This document shows positions 32,339 through 40,014 of a DNA stretch of 64,000 nucleotides, in pieces. The translations under genes were made by a program, and so were the position numbers. The stretch's first letter is position 1. Each line of letters begins with the position of its first letter. This DNA is from Synechococcus sp. PCC 7335 (GTDB lineage: Bacteria > Cyanobacteriota > Cyanobacteriia > Phormidesmidales > Phormidesmidaceae), in NCBI RefSeq assembly GCF_000155595.1, contig NZ_DS989904.1, positions 1,230,354 to 1,294,353 of the forward strand. Reading direction: 5' to 3'. The notes beneath the pieces are model-generated. The model saw only the letters and a list, made by a program, of their open reading frames with translations. It did not search any database and had not been told where the DNA came from.

Positions 32339-35113
32339 ATGGGTAAGGTAGTTGGCATTGACCTCGGCACAACAAACTCTGTAGTGGCGGTAATGGAGGG
32401 TGGTAAACCCGTTGTAATTGCCAATGTAGAAGGCATGAGGACAACGCCGTCTGTGGTGGCCTTTAGCAAAGAAGGTGAGAAGCTAATTGGCCAGATGGCT
32501 CGCAGGCAAGCTGTGCTGAACCCCCAAAATACGTTTTATGCGGTGAAGCGGTTCGTCGGACGTAAGTATGACGAACTCTCTTCAGAGGCTAAGCGGCTGC
32601 CCTATGCCGTACGTCGAGGTGAATCTGGCAACGTGAAGCTGCGCTGCGATCGCCTGGATAGAGACTTTGCTCCCGAGGAAATCTCGGCGATGATTCTGCG
32701 AAAGTTGGCAGAAGAAGCCTCTCAGTACTTGGGTCAGTCAGTGACAGGCGCCGTCATCACAGTACCGGCCTATTTCAATGATGCGCAAAGGCAAGCGACT
32801 CGTGATGCTGGGCGTATCGCTGGCTTAGAAGTTAAAAGGATTATCAACGAGCCGACAGCAGCCTCTTTGGCCTACGGATTAGATCAGCAATACAACCAAA
32901 CAATTCTAGTGTTTGACCTAGGCGGCGGTACGTTTGATGTGTCTATCCTAGACGTCGGCGACGGTGTCTTTGAGGTGCGCTCTACGAGCGGTGATACGCA
33001 GCTAGGGGGATTGAACTTCGATAAGGTGATTGTTGACTGGCTTGCTGAGGCGTTTCTAGAAAAAGAAGGTGTGGATCTGCGGCGCGATCGCCAGTCTCTT
33101 CAAAGGCTAAACGAAGCGGCTGAAAAAGCAAAAATAGAACTCTCTGGTGTTCCGGTAACAGCTATCAACCTGCCGTTTATTACTGCCACTAAGGATGGAC
33201 CGAAGCATATTGAAACCAGGTTAGAGCGATCGCACTTTGAGTCTTTGTGTAGCGATCTAATCAGTCGTATGCGAGGTCCTTTGAAGCAGGCGCTAGCAGA
33301 TGCAACCGTCACACCCACTCAGGTAGATGAAGTGGTTTTAGTCGGTGGCGCTAGCCGGATGCCGATGGTTCAAGATCTGGTTCGCTCGGTGATGAACCGG
33401 GAACCCAATCGCAACGTCAACCCGGATGAAGTGGTTGCCATTGGGGCGGCCATTCAAGCCGGCATTTTGACGCAGGAAGTCAAAGACATTTTGCTTTTAG
33501 ATGTCACACCGCTATCTTTGGGTTTGGAGACTATCGGCGGCGTGACGAAGAAGTTAATTCCTCGCAATACGACGATTCCAGTGCGCCGTTCTGATACATT
33601 TTCTACCTCCGAAAACAACCAAACCGTTGTAGAAGTCCACATTCTACAAGGTGAGCGCGAGATGGTAGATGACAATAAATCGCTGGGCCGCTTCAAGCTG
33701 ATGGGTATTCCACCTGCGCCTAGAGGTATTCCGCAGGTACAGGTATCATTCGACATCGATGCGAACGGCATCTTGCAGGTATCGGCGCTCGATAAGACCA
33801 CGGGTAGGCAGCAAAGCATTACGGTGCAAGAAGCCTCAAATTTGTCTGAAGCTGAGATTCAAGACATGATCCGGGCGGCTGAGCAGAATGCCGCAACAGA
33901 CAGGTTGCAGCGTGATCGCATTGAGAAACGCAACCGCGCTGAAGCGCTGACATTTAAGGCTGAAAGAGTGCTTCGAGAAGTCGCAATCGATTTTGGCATG
34001 CAGTTTGGACGCGATCGCCGCCGCCGCATAGAGAACCTAGTACAGCAGCTTAGAGCCGCCCTAGAGCAATCCGATGACCGCGGCATCGATATGTTTCAAG
34101 CTGATCTGCAAAATGAAGTCTACGAACTCAACCGAGAAGCCTACCTCTATGACCTAGAAGAAGATGGCGAAGGTATTCTAGGGGCAATCGGAAATACTTT
34201 GAAGCAGGCATTCTCTGGCGAAGATGACGACTACTATCGCACTGGTGACTATGGCTACGGTGCTGGTAGTGGTTATGAGACCGGTTATTCAGCCGGTGGC
34301 TACGCCGCCAACCCCTACGGACAGCAGGCTCAGTGGGATACCCCTAGCTGGAGTCAAGGTAGTGGTAGGGGCAACAGCTGGGATGATTGGGACGATGACT
34401 GGGAAAGTACTCGCCGTCCTCAATCTCCGCCCGCTACGAGATACAGCGATTCTAGGGGTGGCTATCAATCAGATAGCTACAACTCAGGTGGCTACAACTC
34501 AGGTGGCTACAAGGATAACTACAACCCGGATAACTACAAGCCAGATGGCTATAGCTCAGATAGCTACAAGCCGGATAGCTACACGCAAGAGCCACGCTAT
34601 AGCCAAGACCCGTACGCTAAAGGAGATCGACCTTTAGAGCCTCGCGATCAGCGCAACGGCTACAGCCAGGACAATTACAGCAGAGAAAATGGCTACGGCC
34701 AATCGAGCAGCGGCAACCAGGACGCCTATGGAGGCCGTCCTAGCCAATACAGTCAAGATAGCTATTCGCAAGAGCGTTACAACCAGCCTGCTAGCCAGGA
34801 TGTCTATGAGCAAAAGGGCTCTTGGCAAGAGGGTTATCAGCAAAGTGAGTATCGACAGGGCGATTCCCAGCAAGGCGATTATCAGCCAGGTAGTTCTGTA
34901 GGACCCTATGATCAGGGTGGCTACAGCCAGGATGATTATGGTCAACAGAACTATGGCCAACAGAATTACGGTCAGCAGAACTACGGTCAGCAGGACTACA
35001 GGCCGCGTCGTCAACAATCTGACTATGATGAGCAAGACTACGCTCGAAGTAGACAGCGATCACCTCAAGACAATCGTAGGCAGGAGCGTGAGACTGAAGA
35101 CGACTGGTTCTAG
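32339..35113 (+). CDS. dnaK: DnaK (Hsp70) with a long Tyr/Gln/Gly/Ser-rich C-terminal tail, DnaK3-like
   Basis: 924 residues, ATG start. ATPase domain from '[20 protein letters not shown]' through '[16 protein letters not shown]'-type loops and '[14 protein letters not shown]'. Substrate domain begins after the linker '[19 protein letters not shown]'. The canonical protein ends near residue 625, and about 295 residues follow: Tyr-, Gln-, Gly-, Ser-, Asp-rich, with NSGGY, NYxPDxY and four YGQQ(N/D) repeats, no EEVD-like end. Cyanobacterial DnaK3 proteins also have extended C-termini and sit next to a dnaJ, and are linked to thylakoid membranes, so I read this as DnaK3-like. The tail is much longer than in the examples I know. 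dnaJ follows at 122 bp. Confidence 0.95.
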   Translation: MGKVVGIDLGTTNSVVAVMEGGKPVVIANVEGMRTTPSVVAFSKEGEKLIGQMARRQAVLNPQNTFYAVKRFVGRKYDELSSEAKRLPYAVRRGESGNVKLRCDRLDRDFAPEEISAMILRKLAEEASQYLGQSVTGAVITVPAYFNDAQRQATRDAGRIAGLEVKRIINEPTAASLAYGLDQQYNQTILVFDLGGGTFDVSILDVGDGVFEVRSTSGDTQLGGLNFDKVIVDWLAEAFLEKEGVDLRRDRQSLQRLNEAAEKAKIELSGVPVTAINLPFITATKDGPKHIETRLERSHFESLCSDLISRMRGPLKQALADATVTPTQVDEVVLVGGASRMPMVQDLVRSVMNREPNRNVNPDEVVAIGAAIQAGILTQEVKDILLLDVTPLSLGLETIGGVTKKLIPRNTTIPVRRSDTFSTSENNQTVVEVHILQGEREMVDDNKSLGRFKLMGIPPAPRGIPQVQVSFDIDANGILQVSALDKTTGRQQSITVQEASNLSEAEIQDMIRAAEQNAATDRLQRDRIEKRNRAEALTFKAERVLREVAIDFGMQFGRDRRRRIENLVQQLRAALEQSDDRGIDMFQADLQNEVYELNREAYLYDLEEDGEGILGAIGNTLKQAFSGEDDDYYRTGDYGYGAGSGYETGYSAGGYAANPYGQQAQWDTPSWSQGSGRGNSWDDWDDDWESTRRPQSPPATRYSDSRGGYQSDSYNSGGYNSGGYKDNYNPDNYKPDGYSSDSYKPDSYTQEPRYSQDPYAKGDRPLEPRDQRNGYSQDNYSRENGYGQSSSGNQDAYGGRPSQYSQDSYSQERYNQPASQDVYEQKGSWQEGYQQSEYRQGDSQQGDYQPGSSVGPYDQGGYSQDDYGQQNYGQQNYGQQNYGQQDYRPRRQQSDYDEQDYARSRQRSPQDNRRQERETEDDWF
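34456..35000 (+). repeat. In-frame repeats in the DnaK tail
   Basis: Near 34473-34512 the unit for NSGGY is repeated. At 34938-35000 a 15-bp unit (ggtcaacagaactat-like) occurs four times and encodes [20 protein letters not shown]. Third-position differences show the units have drifted while the peptide is kept. Confidence 0.85.
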
Positions 35114-35117
35114 GCCA

Positions 35118-35186
35118 CTGTTGATTTGAGCCTTTGATTTGAGCCAGTTGATTTGAGCCAGTTAATTTGAGCTAGTCGATTTGTGC
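35118..35186 (+). repeat. Degenerate 14-bp tandem repeat, about 5 units
   Basis: cagttgatttgagc-like units between dnaK and dnaJ, with one 13-bp unit. Clearest copies are cagttgatttgagc (35145-35158) and cagttaatttgagc (35159-35172). Confidence 0.85.
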
Positions 35187-35235
35187 CCTTCACCCATATC
35201 GCGTAGGCTGCGCCAGTTGAGCTAAGCGTTCTTTC

Positions 35236-36312
35236 ATGCAAAATTTTCGAGACTACTATCAAATTCTGGGGGTGGCCCCAGACGCTAGCGCTGAGGAAAT
35301 CAAGCGCGCCTATCGGAGACTTGCCCGTCAATATCACCCTGACGTCAATCCTGGTGACAAAGCCGCTGAAGAAAAGTTCAAGCTGCTAGGCGAAGCCTAC
35401 GGTGTGCTTTACGATGCAGATAAAAGACAGCAGTATGAGCAGTACAGTCAATATTGGAATAAAAAAGGTGCGAAGGGTTGGGGCAGCAAACGCAAACAGT
35501 CTAGTAAGAATGCTGACTACAGTGCCTTTGAGGATTTTGACAACTTTGTTGAACAGCTATTAAAACAGCACAAGGCAACCGATCAGTCGGCTTCGCGTTG
35601 GGCTGATGGCCCAGCAGTTTCAAAGACAGTTAATCAGGAAAATGTTGCTTCAAAAACGACTGATCGCGCTACAGGTGCAACTCGTTCTTCTAGGCAGAAT
35701 CGGCCGCTAGACGGACAGCCAGCTAGGCCACCTAGAAAACAGCCAGATCTAGAGCGTCAGCGGCGTCCTACTTATCGCAGACAATCTACTCCTACTTCGA
35801 GACGGGATGCAGAGGCAGATCTAACGGTGCCTCTTGAGAAGGCATATGCAGGCGGACGTGAACGAGTGCGGTTAGAAGATGGGCGATCGCTCGAAGTGAG
35901 TATGCCACCAGGAATGGTGACTGGGCAGCGTATCCGGCTCAAAGGTCAGGGGATTGAGGGTGGCAATCTATATCTACGTATCGAAGTAGAGCCCCATAGC
36001 TATTTCACCTTGCAAGACGGTGATGTCTACTGTCGTTTGCCACTTACGCCAAGTGAAGCAGTGTTAGGAGGCACCATTGGAATGCCGACTTTGGGTGGAA
36101 CCGTCAATATGATGATTCCGCCAGGTGTGCAGCCCAGACAACGGCTGCGACTTACTGGAAAAGGCTATCCCATTGGTCAAGGTCTCTATGGCGATCAAAT
36201 TGTCGAAATTGACGTTGTGATGCCGACCGTGTTGGATGATGAAGAGAAAGCGCTTTATCAGGAGTTGAGAAACATTGAAAGACTAAATCCACGGGCGGGA
36301 TTGCCCTTTTAA
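35236..36312 (+). CDS. dnaJ: DnaJ-like co-chaperone (J domain plus C-terminal client domains)
   Basis: 358 residues, ATG start. J domain 1-68 with HPD at 34-36 ('QYHPDVNPG'). No zinc-finger region (no CxxCxGxG). A Gln/Arg/Pro-rich linker covers about 75-200, then a DnaJ C-terminal domain '[33 protein letters not shown]' and '[27 protein letters not shown]'. This is the type II/CbpA architecture. Its position next to dnaK suggests it is the dedicated partner, as with the sll1932/sll1933 pair of Synechocystis. Confidence 0.95.
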   Translation: MQNFRDYYQILGVAPDASAEEIKRAYRRLARQYHPDVNPGDKAAEEKFKLLGEAYGVLYDADKRQQYEQYSQYWNKKGAKGWGSKRKQSSKNADYSAFEDFDNFVEQLLKQHKATDQSASRWADGPAVSKTVNQENVASKTTDRATGATRSSRQNRPLDGQPARPPRKQPDLERQRRPTYRRQSTPTSRRDAEADLTVPLEKAYAGGRERVRLEDGRSLEVSMPPGMVTGQRIRLKGQGIEGGNLYLRIEVEPHSYFTLQDGDVYCRLPLTPSEAVLGGTIGMPTLGGTVNMMIPPGVQPRQRLRLTGKGYPIGQGLYGDQIVEIDVVMPTVLDDEEKALYQELRNIERLNPRAGLPF

Positions 36313-36403
36313 GCGGCCTATTCTCTTCGAGAGAGCTTGCTTCTCGACGGCTGATTGTCTTGCGAGGATATTGCCAAGAAAAGGTGTTTTCTTGCTTTGA
36401 TAG

Positions 36404-36467
36404 TCAGATCACCTGCCAATCAGATTACTTGCCAGCCAGATTACTTGCCAGCCAGATTACCTGTTGT
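36404..36467 (+). repeat. 4 x 16-bp tandem repeat
   Basis: Units tcagatcacctgccaa, tcagattacttgccag, ccagattacttgccag and ccagattacctgttgt, between dnaJ and the small RHH-like gene. Confidence 0.9.
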
Positions 36468-36554
36468 CACGCGGGGATTTCACGAATCCCTTTCAGCATA
36501 ACTACTTTGGAAATGCCAGATGTGGTTAGAACGCCTTTACCCAAGCTACCTATA

Positions 36555-36776
36555 ATGCAGACCATCACAATCAACCTACCCCAGTCACTTCGAGCTCAGC
36601 TGCAAACGTTTCGAAGTGACCAGAACATCGATCATCTCGAAGCTGCCGTTGTAAAAGCCTTAGAAAGTTATTTTCTGACTTGGGAACCAGCCAAAAAGAT
36701 AGACCCGCTACCTGCAATGTACAACGCAGAAGACGGGCCTTGTGAAGTAATCGATTCGTTTCGAGAGGAGATCTAA
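36555..36776 (+). CDS. Small RHH-like protein (antitoxin-like, orphan)
   Basis: 73 residues from the ATG at 36555; the frame is open upstream, but that part is built from the 16-bp repeat and is unlikely to be coding. 'QTITINLPQSLRAQLQTF' followed by 'LEAAVVKALESYFL' has the strand-helix-helix order of ribbon-helix-helix proteins, and the acidic C-terminus resembles an antitoxin tail. No toxin-sized gene is beside it on the same strand. Might be a stand-alone regulator. Weak family assignment. Confidence 0.5.
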   Translation: MQTITINLPQSLRAQLQTFRSDQNIDHLEAAVVKALESYFLTWEPAKKIDPLPAMYNAEDGPCEVIDSFREEI

Positions 36777-36833
36777 AAGCTACATGTTCAGATCTGTTTT
36801 CTAGAGAGCTAGTTTGAGCTGTGAACCAAGGGA

Positions 36834-36892
36834 CTATGCGTCAAAGAAATGTGCATCAAAGAAATTTGCACCAAAGAACTATGCGCCAAAAT
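36834..36892 (+). repeat. Degenerate 15-16-bp tandem repeat
   Basis: About four units of the form (a/c)tatgcgtcaaagaa. The last unit overlaps the stop codon region of the redoxin gene on the minus strand (TAG at 36879-36881). Confidence 0.8.
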
Positions 36893-37463
36893 AGGCGGGT
36901 TCCTGACCAGGTGCCCACTTGATGTTGCAGCCAATACTCGGCTTTTGGGTTTCTGATATAGATTCGCCTGCGACAATTTTGTCTAGAGCCGCTCGCAGAT
37001 CTTTACCATCGACAGGCAAGTCATTGCCAGGACGACTATCATCTAGCTGACCGCGATAGGCAAGCTTGAAGTCACTATCAAACAAGAAGAAGTCAGGTGT
37101 ACAGGCAGCAGTGTAGCTCTTGGCGACCGCTTGAGTAGCATCGTAGGCATAGGGGAAGCTAAAACTAGCACGCTCTACCTGTTCGCGCATGTTCTCAGGA
37201 CTGTCCTGAGGATGGGTTTCAATGCTGTTGGAACTAATCGCTAGAATGCCAATACCTTTATCTGCATAGTCTTGGCCAATCTTACCAAGCTGGTCTTCTA
37301 CATGCTTGACAAAAGGACAATGCTGACAAATGAACATCAGTAGCAGACCTTTCTTGCCTTTGAAAGTGTCTAGGGAGATCGTCTTTTTAGAAATGACATC
37401 TTCTAGCTTAAAGCTAGGAGCAGGCGTGCCTAAAGGCAACATAGTGGATGCAGTTTTGACCAT
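36879..37463 (-). CDS. Thioredoxin-like redoxin (AhpC/TSA family)
   Basis: 194 residues, ATG start. 'LGTPAPSFKLEDV', then 'LLLMFICQHCPFVKHVEDQLGKI', where a single-Cys-like CQHC pair marks the active site. 'TPDFFLFDSDFKLAYRGQLDDSRPG' holds the cis-Pro, and the C-terminal 'KPSIGCNIKW' a further conserved Cys. This matches the conserved thioredoxin-fold peroxiredoxin-like proteins of cyanobacteria. Precise substrate unknown. A short reading frame on the opposite strand is a shadow. Confidence 0.85.
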   Translation of the reverse strand: MVKTASTMLPLGTPAPSFKLEDVISKKTISLDTFKGKKGLLLMFICQHCPFVKHVEDQLGKIGQDYADKGIGILAISSNSIETHPQDSPENMREQVERASFSFPYAYDATQAVAKSYTAACTPDFFLFDSDFKLAYRGQLDDSRPGNDLPVDGKDLRAALDKIVAGESISETQKPSIGCNIKWAPGQEPAYFGA

Positions 37464-37719
37464 GGGTTTAGCCTCCTGCGCTCATACCCGCCATCACTAT
37501 GACGGAGAGCAATAAGCCGGGACTAAGCAGAAGAATAAGCAAAAAGAAGTCGTGGAGTTCCATAAGCTCTTTAACGAGTGGGTTGGATTGCAACGTCTAT
37601 ATGATGACGAATCTGAGCTTAAATTATGGCGATTTTAGTAGCGCAAAGCTAACAACTTCTTGAAAATTGATGTACTAGGTTTTGGTTTTATGACGTATCC
37701 TGTCAGTGAATTTGTATAG

Positions 37720-38400
37720 ATGGACGCAAATTTCATGGACGAGACGTCGATACGCGCTAGAGGATTGAGTCTAGCTATGAAAGGGGTGATCGGAGGGATA
37801 AGTGCGATCGCACTCTTGATACTATGTGCCTCCCCTGGACAAGCAGACCAGTCACGGCGGCGCTCGTTCATAGCGGTATCTGATCAGGTCAATCTCAATC
37901 AGGTCGACCACAAGCAGCTAGCCTCGAAAGAGGGCACTGCTGAAGATCTTCAACTATCTCCTGCCTCCGGCCTGCAGGGCGGTGACTTGTCCGAGTTACC
38001 TGTGTTAGAGCCGTCTGTTCCACTTGACCAACCGGTGAGTGTTCCACCGATTGCGCCGCTCGAGACATCCGCTTCCCCAACGACGACTCAAACGACTGAA
38101 CCGGACGAAAGTGTCGCTGAAGTGCCAAATGAGCCTGAAATTCCTTTAGAGCCACCTTTCATTGGTGATTTGACTCAGACAGCAGCCACAGAAACGATAT
38201 CAGCTGAAACGTTAGCTGATAGTGGTCCACCCCCAACTTCATCAGTGGCTGTAGATCCAGCGGCTGCAGACTCGGCCGTTGTAGATGCGAGGCCAGTCGT
38301 TACAAGCTCAACCACCGCTGCTATTCCAATTGTCCGTCCTGCTAATGTCAGTCGGTGGCCTGATCCAATTCCTTTTGGTCAACCGCTGCCAGATAACTAA
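37720..38400 (+). CDS. Hypothetical secreted Pro/Thr-rich protein
   Basis: 226 residues, ATG start (second ATG at residue 6, another at 20). A signal peptide or anchor lies at about residues 21-42 ('KGVIGGISAIALLILCASPGQA'), with a Cys at 36 but no clean lipobox. The rest is low-complexity, rich in Pro, Thr, Ser, Glu and Ala ('PSVPLDQPVSVPPIAPLET'), ending in 'RWPDPIPFGQPLPDN'. No domain recognised; likely a periplasmic or cell-surface disordered protein. Confidence 0.6.
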   Translation: MDANFMDETSIRARGLSLAMKGVIGGISAIALLILCASPGQADQSRRRSFIAVSDQVNLNQVDHKQLASKEGTAEDLQLSPASGLQGGDLSELPVLEPSVPLDQPVSVPPIAPLETSASPTTTQTTEPDESVAEVPNEPEIPLEPPFIGDLTQTAATETISAETLADSGPPPTSSVAVDPAAADSAVVDARPVVTSSTTAAIPIVRPANVSRWPDPIPFGQPLPDN

Positions 38401-38500
38401 CCTAGCAATAGACGCACGGATCGCGGCACAATAGAAGCGAGCATATAAGCTTTGGGTAGCTTTAGAAGCTCTAGCTAGTAATACCTTTGCTCTATCCTTA

Positions 38501-38563
38501 TCTTAATCTAGCTTTGTCTTGATCTGGCTTTGTCTTGATCTGGCCTTGTCTTATCTAGCCTTG
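38501..38563 (+). repeat. 4 x 16-bp tandem repeat
   Basis: Units tcttaatctagctttg, tcttgatctggctttg, tcttgatctggccttg and tcttatctagccttg (15 bp), upstream of the ABC-2 permease gene. Confidence 0.9.
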
Positions 38564-38657
38564 ACTTGAGAAGACAAAGCGGTTGGTAAATAGATAAACG
38601 ATTCGACACTAGCTATATCTATATAGTCTTTGGCCTTGACAGACCAAACTTTCTGCT

Positions 38658-39491
38658 GTGAAAACTGCCTCTAAATTACCGACAACGCTCGTTAAAGCTG
38701 CAATTAGTCCTGTTTGGAGGACGCTGCTTGCTGATTCGCTAACCGTATTCTGGGGAGATTGGTTGGATCTAAGAGTGAGAATTCCTCAGGTTGCGGCGTC
38801 TGGATTGGTTTCACCGTTGATCTATATTCTGGCGTTTGGTCTAGGATTGGGCAGCTCTTTAGACAGGGTTAGTACGCCGACAGCAGGAGAGAACTATTTG
38901 GAGTTCATTTTGCCAGGAATGGTAGCGCTCTCTTCAATGGTGATCAGCTTTGGTGGAACAACATTCTCTATTTGTGGCGAGCGCCTATTTACCAAAACGT
39001 TTGAAGAGATGCTGCTGTATCCAATTCATCCTCTGTCGCTGCATCTCGGCAAGATGCTAGCAGGAATTGTACGGGGCTTAATGACGGCTTCAACAGTGAT
39101 CTTGATAGCTGTTCTCTTTACAGGCAAAGTGTGGAGCTTTCTAAATCCACTCTTTTTTCTATTGGTCGTCTTGAACTGTGCGGTGTTTGCCGGGCTAGGT
39201 GTCATTGTGGGCCTAAACGTGAAGTCGCTAGAGAGCGTAGGCTTGTTCAATAACTTCTTGATCGTACCGATGTCATTTTTGGGTGGTACGTTTTTTGATC
39301 CGACAACGCTGCCTGTAGCGCTTAAGCCGATTGTGTATGCGCTGCCGCTAACGTATACGACAATTGGACTGCGGGCGATCGCATACAAGCCGCTAGCCGA
39401 TTTCCCATGGTATAGCCTGCCGATTCTGCTAGGATTCGCCATCCTACTTTCATTCTTCGGCGCTCGTCAATTTGCCAATCAACAGGACTAG
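38658..39491 (+). CDS. ABC-2 type transporter permease
   Basis: 277 residues, GTG start. Six membrane segments and the ABC-2 permease pattern 'LEFILPGMVALSSMVISFGG', a conserved 'TFEEMLLYPIHPLSLHLGKMLAGIVRGL', and 'SMSFLGGTFFDPTTLP'-type loop before the last two helices. It would export a drug, lipid or polysaccharide with an ATPase. None is next to it. The DrrA-type ATPase at 3804-4760 is the only candidate in the window. Confidence 0.92.
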   Translation: MKTASKLPTTLVKAAISPVWRTLLADSLTVFWGDWLDLRVRIPQVAASGLVSPLIYILAFGLGLGSSLDRVSTPTAGENYLEFILPGMVALSSMVISFGGTTFSICGERLFTKTFEEMLLYPIHPLSLHLGKMLAGIVRGLMTASTVILIAVLFTGKVWSFLNPLFFLLVVLNCAVFAGLGVIVGLNVKSLESVGLFNNFLIVPMSFLGGTFFDPTTLPVALKPIVYALPLTYTTIGLRAIAYKPLADFPWYSLPILLGFAILLSFFGARQFANQQD

Positions 39492-39602
39492 TGTCCCAAT
39501 CTGCTCAGTCATCAGCATCATCTTGTGGTGACTGACTAATACATTGGCCTAACACATTGGCAACGCAGTGCATAGAGGATGGGGCGAGGTGAACTCGCAT
39601 CT

Positions 39603-39953
39603 TCAGGCTTCTGTTTCATAAGCTACGTCTGTCTTAGCCGCCATAATAAAGTCATTTTGATGCAGCCCATTAATCGTATGGGTCCACCAGAATACGCTCA
39701 CCCTCCCCCATTCAGTAATCAGCATGGGATGATGGCCTGCTTGCTCAGCCGCCTCACCTACTTTTTGGGTGAAGGCTAGAGCACGCTTAAAATTAGAAAA
39801 TTTGTAGGATCGAGATAGCTTGGGTATGCTGTCTTTATCGACGATCTGCCAATTGGCAATCAAAGTCCTCATCTCCTCAATTTCCTCCGGCGACAGTGGT
39901 GGATCGCTGCCTTTGCAAGGAACGCAAGTCTGGCTACTCAGTGTCGTTGTCAT
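39603..39953 (-). CDS. 4a-hydroxytetrahydrobiopterin dehydratase (pterin-4a-carbinolamine dehydratase)
   Basis: 116 residues from the ATG at 39953, which has GAAGG upstream. A longer frame exists, but its extra 14 residues are coded by a short tandem repeat. 'LSSQTCVPCKGSDPPLSPEEI' and the active-site 'EQAGHHPMLITEWGRVSVFWWTHTINGLHQNDFIMA' are the family signature. Recycles pterins in organisms with aromatic hydroxylases; also a moonlighting dimerisation factor elsewhere. Cyanobacterial role unsettled. Confidence 0.93.
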   Translation of the reverse strand: MTTTLSSQTCVPCKGSDPPLSPEEIEEMRTLIANWQIVDKDSIPKLSRSYKFSNFKRALAFTQKVGEAAEQAGHHPMLITEWGRVSVFWWTHTINGLHQNDFIMAAKTDVAYETEA

Positions 39954-40014
39954 GGCCTTCATCAAATCTATGGCGTGTAAATCTATGACATACAAATCTT
40001 TGGCATAGAGATAG

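Noticed and set aside
34634..35063. Long reading frames on the minus strand inside the dnaK tail
   Set aside because: They mirror the repeated Tyr/Gln/Gly codons; their peptides are low-complexity (runs of LLT/VLL) with no independent start or family.
36360..36554. Upstream extension of the RHH-like gene
   Set aside because: This part of the frame is made of the 16-bp tandem repeat and has no clear start; the ATG at 36555 fits the fold.
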